Of a DNA stretch of 64,000 nt, positions 61,449-64,000 are shown piece by piece; within the stretch, counting starts at the first letter, position 1; each line of letters starts with the position of its first letter. The notes beneath the pieces are model-generated. The model searched no databases and was not told the origin of the DNA. It saw only the letters and a program-made list of their open reading frames with translations. The position numbers and the translations under genes are program-made. Source of the DNA: JABCYV01 sp035512155 (GTDB lineage: Bacteria > Acidobacteriota > Terriglobia > Terriglobales > Acidobacteriaceae); assembly GCA_035512155.1 (NCBI GenBank), contig DATKEN010000168.1:6770-70769 (forward strand), in the 5' to 3' direction.

Positions 61449-62082
61449 TTGGACCAGCGCTTTCGGCCGGGGCTGCGGCGTTCTTCTCGATGCCATCGTC
61501 CACTGGCTCGCTCTGGCCCGCATCAATCCCAACGTACTAACGTTTCTTGGCTTGGTGGTCAACACCATCGCCGCCTTCCTCTTCGGATACGCCAACGGCA
61601 GCAACCAGGCGCGTATGTTCCGTTACGCGGCGCTGGTCATCATAGCTTCCGGATTCTTTGACTTGGTGGATGGACGCGTGGCTCGCGCCAACAACCAGGT
61701 CACCCGTTTTGGCGGCTTCTTCGATTCCGTGATCGACCGCTACAGCGACGCTTCTCAATTCTTCGGCTTGCTCGTGTACTACGCCCGCGGCGGCCGTTTC
61801 TTTTACATCGTCCTCACCGCTTTCGTGATGGTCAGCGCCATCATGGTCAGCTACACTCGCGCTCGCGCCGAATCCCTGATTGGATCCTGCCGCGTTGGCT
61901 TTATGGAGCGCCCAGAACGCCTGGTCCTGGTTATCATCGGAGCGCTCTTCAATGTGATGGCGCCAGTCCTCTGGGTGATTGCCGTGCTCTCCACCGTTAC
62001 TGTGATCCACCGCATTCGTTACACCTACACTCGGACCGCTCCAGTCGACCGCGCCGCCGCTAAAGCCAGCCAAGCCGCCTAG
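61444..62082 (+). CDS. CDP-alcohol phosphatidyltransferase
   Basis: 212 aa from ATG 61444 (GGAG 5 bases upstream). Complete catalytic motif DLVDGRVARANNQVTRFGGFFDSVIDRYSD plus about six membrane helices (ARINPNVLTFLGLVVNTIAAFLFG at the start). Phosphatidylglycerol phosphate or phosphatidylinositol phosphate synthase is possible. The start with PNVLTFLG and GFFDSVIDRYSD resembles PgsA-like/archaetidylinositol-type enzymes. It is the second member in this window (the other is 29352) and is not closely alike. It follows greA. Confidence 0.9.
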   Translation: MTWTSAFGRGCGVLLDAIVHWLALARINPNVLTFLGLVVNTIAAFLFGYANGSNQARMFRYAALVIIASGFFDLVDGRVARANNQVTRFGGFFDSVIDRYSDASQFFGLLVYYARGGRFFYIVLTAFVMVSAIMVSYTRARAESLIGSCRVGFMERPERLVLVIIGALFNVMAPVLWVIAVLSTVTVIHRIRYTYTRTAPVDRAAAKASQAA

Positions 62083-62091
62083 AAGCAATGT

Positions 62092-62117
62092 AGGCGCGAG
62101 CGTCCCGCTCGTGCGCC
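62092..62117 (+). terminator. GC-rich hairpin after the CDP-alcohol transferase gene
   Basis: GGCGCGAGCG pairs with CGCTCGTGCGCC with a two-base bulge around a 3-base loop. It begins about 10 bases after the stop at 62082. No T run follows, so it may be an mRNA-end structure or part of the neighbouring repeat instead of a true intrinsic terminator. Confidence 0.4.
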
Positions 62118-62132
62118 GCAGCTCCATAACCC

Positions 62133-62191
62133 TTGTCATCCTGAGCGGAGTATCCGCTTCGCGAAGCGAAGCATGCGAAGTCGAGGGATCT
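62133..62191. repeat. REP-like element with GTCATCCTGAGC
   Basis: The element starts TTGTCATCCTGAGCGGAG and ends GAAGTCGAGGGATCT, with a GC-rich palindrome in the centre. It is the familiar intergenic repeat of acidobacterial genomes. A related copy is at 62888-62947 and a shorter piece at 62823-62855. It could form an mRNA hairpin or bind a nucleoid protein. Confidence 0.6.
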
Positions 62192-62266
62192 GCTATCGCC
62201 CGTGGTCTCCTTACCCCGCAATTGACTCCCACCTCATTCCTCTGCACAATCTAACTCCGTCCCGTC

Positions 62267-62818
62267 ATGTCAGGAAAATCCAGCACGCGCAAAGACGCAC
62301 ACTACACTGCCGATCCCCGCGTCCACATCGGACACGTTCACCTGAAAGTCGCCGACCTGGAACGCGCACTGTCTTTTTACGCGGGCGTGCTGGGCCTGGA
62401 AGTCACTCAGCGATTGGGCGACAGCGCCGCCTTCCTCTCGGCCGGAGGCTATCACCACCACATTGCCCTCAACACTTGGGAAAGTCTCGGCGGGTCTCCG
62501 CCGCCGCCCGGCACGACCGGGCTGTATCACACGGCGATCCTCTACCCCACCCGCACCGCGCTTGCCGACGCCCTGCGCCGCGTCTTGCGCGCGCACATTC
62601 CCCTGGAAGGAGCAGCCGATCACGGAGTGAGCCAGTCGATCTATTTGCGCGATCCGGATGACAACGGAGTGGAACTCTACTGCGACAAACCAAAAGACCA
62701 GTGGCCGCGCACGCCCGATGGGAAGTTGGCCATGTTCACTCGCCCACTCGATCTCACCCAGTTGCTTAGCGAAGCCTCCGCCGAAGTCCCCCTCAGCTCC
62801 GGCCCCCGCGACCTGTAA
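62267..62818 (+). CDS. VOC-family dioxygenase-like protein
   Basis: 183 aa. Vicinal-oxygen-chelate fold with the metal-binding pattern HIGHVHLKVADLERALSFYAGVLGLEV (His), TGLYHTAILYPTRTALADALRR (His) and DNGVELYCDKP (Glu). This matches catechol-2,3-dioxygenase-like members of the family. They cleave catechols or act on glyoxalase-type substrates. The C-terminal extension of about 35 residues is polar. No aromatic-degradation gene lies nearby, so the substrate is unknown. The ATG has no strong ribosome site. Confidence 0.85.
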   Translation: MSGKSSTRKDAHYTADPRVHIGHVHLKVADLERALSFYAGVLGLEVTQRLGDSAAFLSAGGYHHHIALNTWESLGGSPPPPGTTGLYHTAILYPTRTALADALRRVLRAHIPLEGAADHGVSQSIYLRDPDDNGVELYCDKPKDQWPRTPDGKLAMFTRPLDLTQLLSEASAEVPLSSGPRDL

Positions 62819-62887
62819 ACCCGTTGTCACCCTGAACGAAATTGAAGGGCTTGCCCGTCGCTTTCCTGCACCGCAGCTCCAAACCTC

Positions 62888-62947
62888 TTGTCATCCTGAG
62901 CGAAATTTGTCTCGTGCTCGCACTAGACAAATGAGTCGAAGGATCTC
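62888..62947. repeat. REP-like element, second copy
   Basis: Begins TTGTCATCCTGAGCGAAA and ends GAGTCGAAGGATCT with a central palindromic stretch (TTTGTCTCGTGCTCGCACTAGACAAA). Same family as 62133-62191. It lies between the VOC gene and the asparaginase gene; the long open frame across it is not coding. Confidence 0.6.
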
Positions 62948-63032
62948 TACTCCACCACTTAAGCTTCCCCACATCGGCACCAAGTTCTTCAACCCTGCTA
63001 TCCTATCCCGTCATTCTTCCGAGGAACTTTGC

Positions 63033-63962
63033 TTGCCCACCGATCCCATTCTCGTCGTCCACGGCGGCGCCTGGGCCATTCCTGATGACATGGTCGAGGC
63101 GCATCTCAGCGGCGTGCGCAACGCCATGGCCGCGGGTTGGCGCGTCCTGAATCGCGGCGGCTCCGCGCTGGACGCAGTTGAAGAAGCCGTCGTCGTTATG
63201 GAAGACGACGAGACTTTCGACGCCGGCCGCGGCAGCTTTCTCAATCGCGACGGCAAAGTTCAACTCGACGCGCTCATCATGGATGGCGCCACCTTGCGCG
63301 CCGGAGGCGTGGGCTGCGTGGAGCGCCTGCGCAATCCCGTCCGCGCCGCGCGCAAGATTCTCAGCGATAGTCCGCATGTGTATTTTGTAGCTGAAGGCGC
63401 GGAGCGCTTTGCGGCTGAGCACGGCATCCCGCTATGCAAGAACGAAGACTTGATCATTCCGCGCGAGATTGAGCGTCTGCGCGAATTTCAGGCGCGCGCC
63501 GCTGAGGAGAACGTCGATCTCTTTGCTCCCGCCATTTCGCACGATACCGTTGGCGCGGTCGCGCTCGACCGTGACGGCAATATCGCCGCCGCCACTTCGA
63601 CCGGCGGCACGCTAAACAAAGCTCCCGGCCGTCTGGGCGACTCGTCACTGATCGGATGCGGCTGCTACGCCGACAATCGCACCGCCGCCGCCTCCACCAC
63701 CGGCTGGGGCGAACCCATCATGAAACTGGTACTGGCTAAGTGGGCGGCTGACCGCGTGGCCTCTGGCAGTTTGCCGGAGTGGGTGGCCGCCGAAGCAGTC
63801 AACTATCTGGAAGCCCGCCTCAACGGACATGGCGGAATGATTCTGCTCGATGCCCGCGGCCGCGTCGGCATCGCCCACAACACTCCCCGCATGGCCTGGG
63901 CCCTGAGGACCATCAAACAGGAAAACTCCGGCATCCAGCGAAGCTCGTCCGCACTTGACTAA
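63033..63962 (+). CDS. Thr-type (T2) isoaspartyl peptidase/asparaginase
   Basis: About 309 aa from TTG 63033, which has GAGG 8 bases upstream; upstream in-frame codons run through repeat sequence. Alpha-subunit start PILVVHGGAWAIPDD, FDAGRGSFLNRDGKVQLDALIMDG, the nucleophile Thr in SHDTVGAVALDRDGN, and ATSTGGTLNKAPGRLGDSSLIGCG. The protein self-cleaves before that Thr to form the active heterodimer and removes asparagine or isoaspartyl residues. A further heptamer array starts 5 bases after the stop. Confidence 0.9.
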   Translation: MPTDPILVVHGGAWAIPDDMVEAHLSGVRNAMAAGWRVLNRGGSALDAVEEAVVVMEDDETFDAGRGSFLNRDGKVQLDALIMDGATLRAGGVGCVERLRNPVRAARKILSDSPHVYFVAEGAERFAAEHGIPLCKNEDLIIPREIERLREFQARAAEENVDLFAPAISHDTVGAVALDRDGNIAAATSTGGTLNKAPGRLGDSSLIGCGCYADNRTAAASTTGWGEPIMKLVLAKWAADRVASGSLPEWVAAEAVNYLEARLNGHGGMILLDARGRVGIAHNTPRMAWALRTIKQENSGIQRSSSALD

Positions 63963-63966
63963 CCAA

Positions 63967-64000
63967 GTTCGGACGTCAGACCTCAGGCTTCGGACCTCAG
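63967..64000. repeat. Heptamer array continuing beyond the window edge
   Basis: Five units of the same family as at 59431 (variants of CCTCAGA/CTTCGGA), the last cut by the window end. It starts right after the asparaginase stop codon. Orientation is the same as at 59431-59493. Confidence 0.75.

Noticed and set aside
62270..62830. 186-codon minus-strand open frame
   Set aside because: Fully antisense to the VOC gene, which has clear metal-binding motifs.
62658..63032. N-terminal extension of the asparaginase frame
   Set aside because: It crosses the VOC gene end and REP elements; the family begins at the PILVVHGG segment.
1..64000. CRISPR array, prophage, insertion sequence or restriction system
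   Set aside because: No spaced direct repeats of CRISPR type, transposase, integrase, phage structural gene or methylase was seen anywhere in the window.

Overview
The window looks like part of an Acidobacteriota chromosome, most like the Terriglobia (Koribacter-type soil lineages). This is an inference from gene content, with no taxonomic marker gene present. The pointers are a large carboxypeptidase-regulatory TonB-dependent receptor, a VWFA-related protein of the acidobacterial type, DinB proteins, 50-70 aa membrane proteins, a DUF1272-type Cys-rich domain on a histidine kinase, and moderately GC-rich intergenic repeats. There is no rRNA, phage, insertion sequence or CRISPR array. One tRNA gene, tRNA-Pro(GGG) with encoded CCA, is present.

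Layout. 0.1-7.2 kb (mostly minus strand): a small exported OB-fold-like protein, an exported kinase-like protein, a nucleotide-transporter-like membrane protein with a C-terminal HEAT domain, an exported metallophosphatase, a STAS/pseudo-receiver protein and an unknown protein. 7.5-10.7 kb: tiny stress-type membrane proteins, an apparently frameshifted hydrophilic small gene, and a MEDS-PAS-PAS histidine kinase preceded by a 14-codon leader ORF. 10.8-14 kb: divergent polysaccharide genes (O-antigen ligase with embedded PDZ domain, and an initiating sugar-phosphate transferase). 14.2-23 kb: threonine dehydrogenase, an orphan hydantoinase B, a Lys-rich microprotein with its own terminator, a MerR regulator, a BON protein, tRNA-Pro, RNase R and DinB. 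23-30.5 kb: a secreted beta-propeller-like protein, bactofilin and MurJ (convergent), then class III aminotransferase, CDP-alcohol phosphatidyltransferase and GtrA. 31-40.5 kb: a 1045-aa exported unknown, a VWFA-like protein, amidohydrolase, TrmO, a pseudokinase with a TonB C-terminal domain, DinB and a coiled-coil protein. 41-46.8 kb: a large TonB-dependent receptor facing a LytS/LytTR-type two-component pair. 47-51.5 kb: late haem synthesis (hemE, hemH, protoporphyrinogen oxidase) and a GNAT enzyme. 51.6-54.4 kb: an exported Met/His-rich protein, a ferric-reductase-like membrane protein and an exported repeat protein. 54.4-58.3 kb: a minus-strand run ruvX, mltG, lipoprotein, FtsX-type permease. 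58.3-64 kb: AI-2E-family permease, four-helix-bundle protein between inverted heptamer arrays, CarD, GreA, a second CDP-alcohol phosphatidyltransferase, a VOC dioxygenase-like protein and a Thr-type asparaginase.

The common thread is the cell envelope: polysaccharide initiation and polymerisation, lipid II flipping and glycan length control, lipid head-group chemistry, and several exported proteins of unknown function. The most unusual material is the degenerate 7-bp tandem repeats near the right end, the pseudokinase-TonB fusion, the PDZ domain inside a polysaccharide ligase, the Cys-rich histidine kinase fusion, the aminotransferase/CDP-alcohol/GtrA cluster and several very small genes. No complete, clearly new defence or metabolic system is evident; the candidates are listed as findings with what would refute them.
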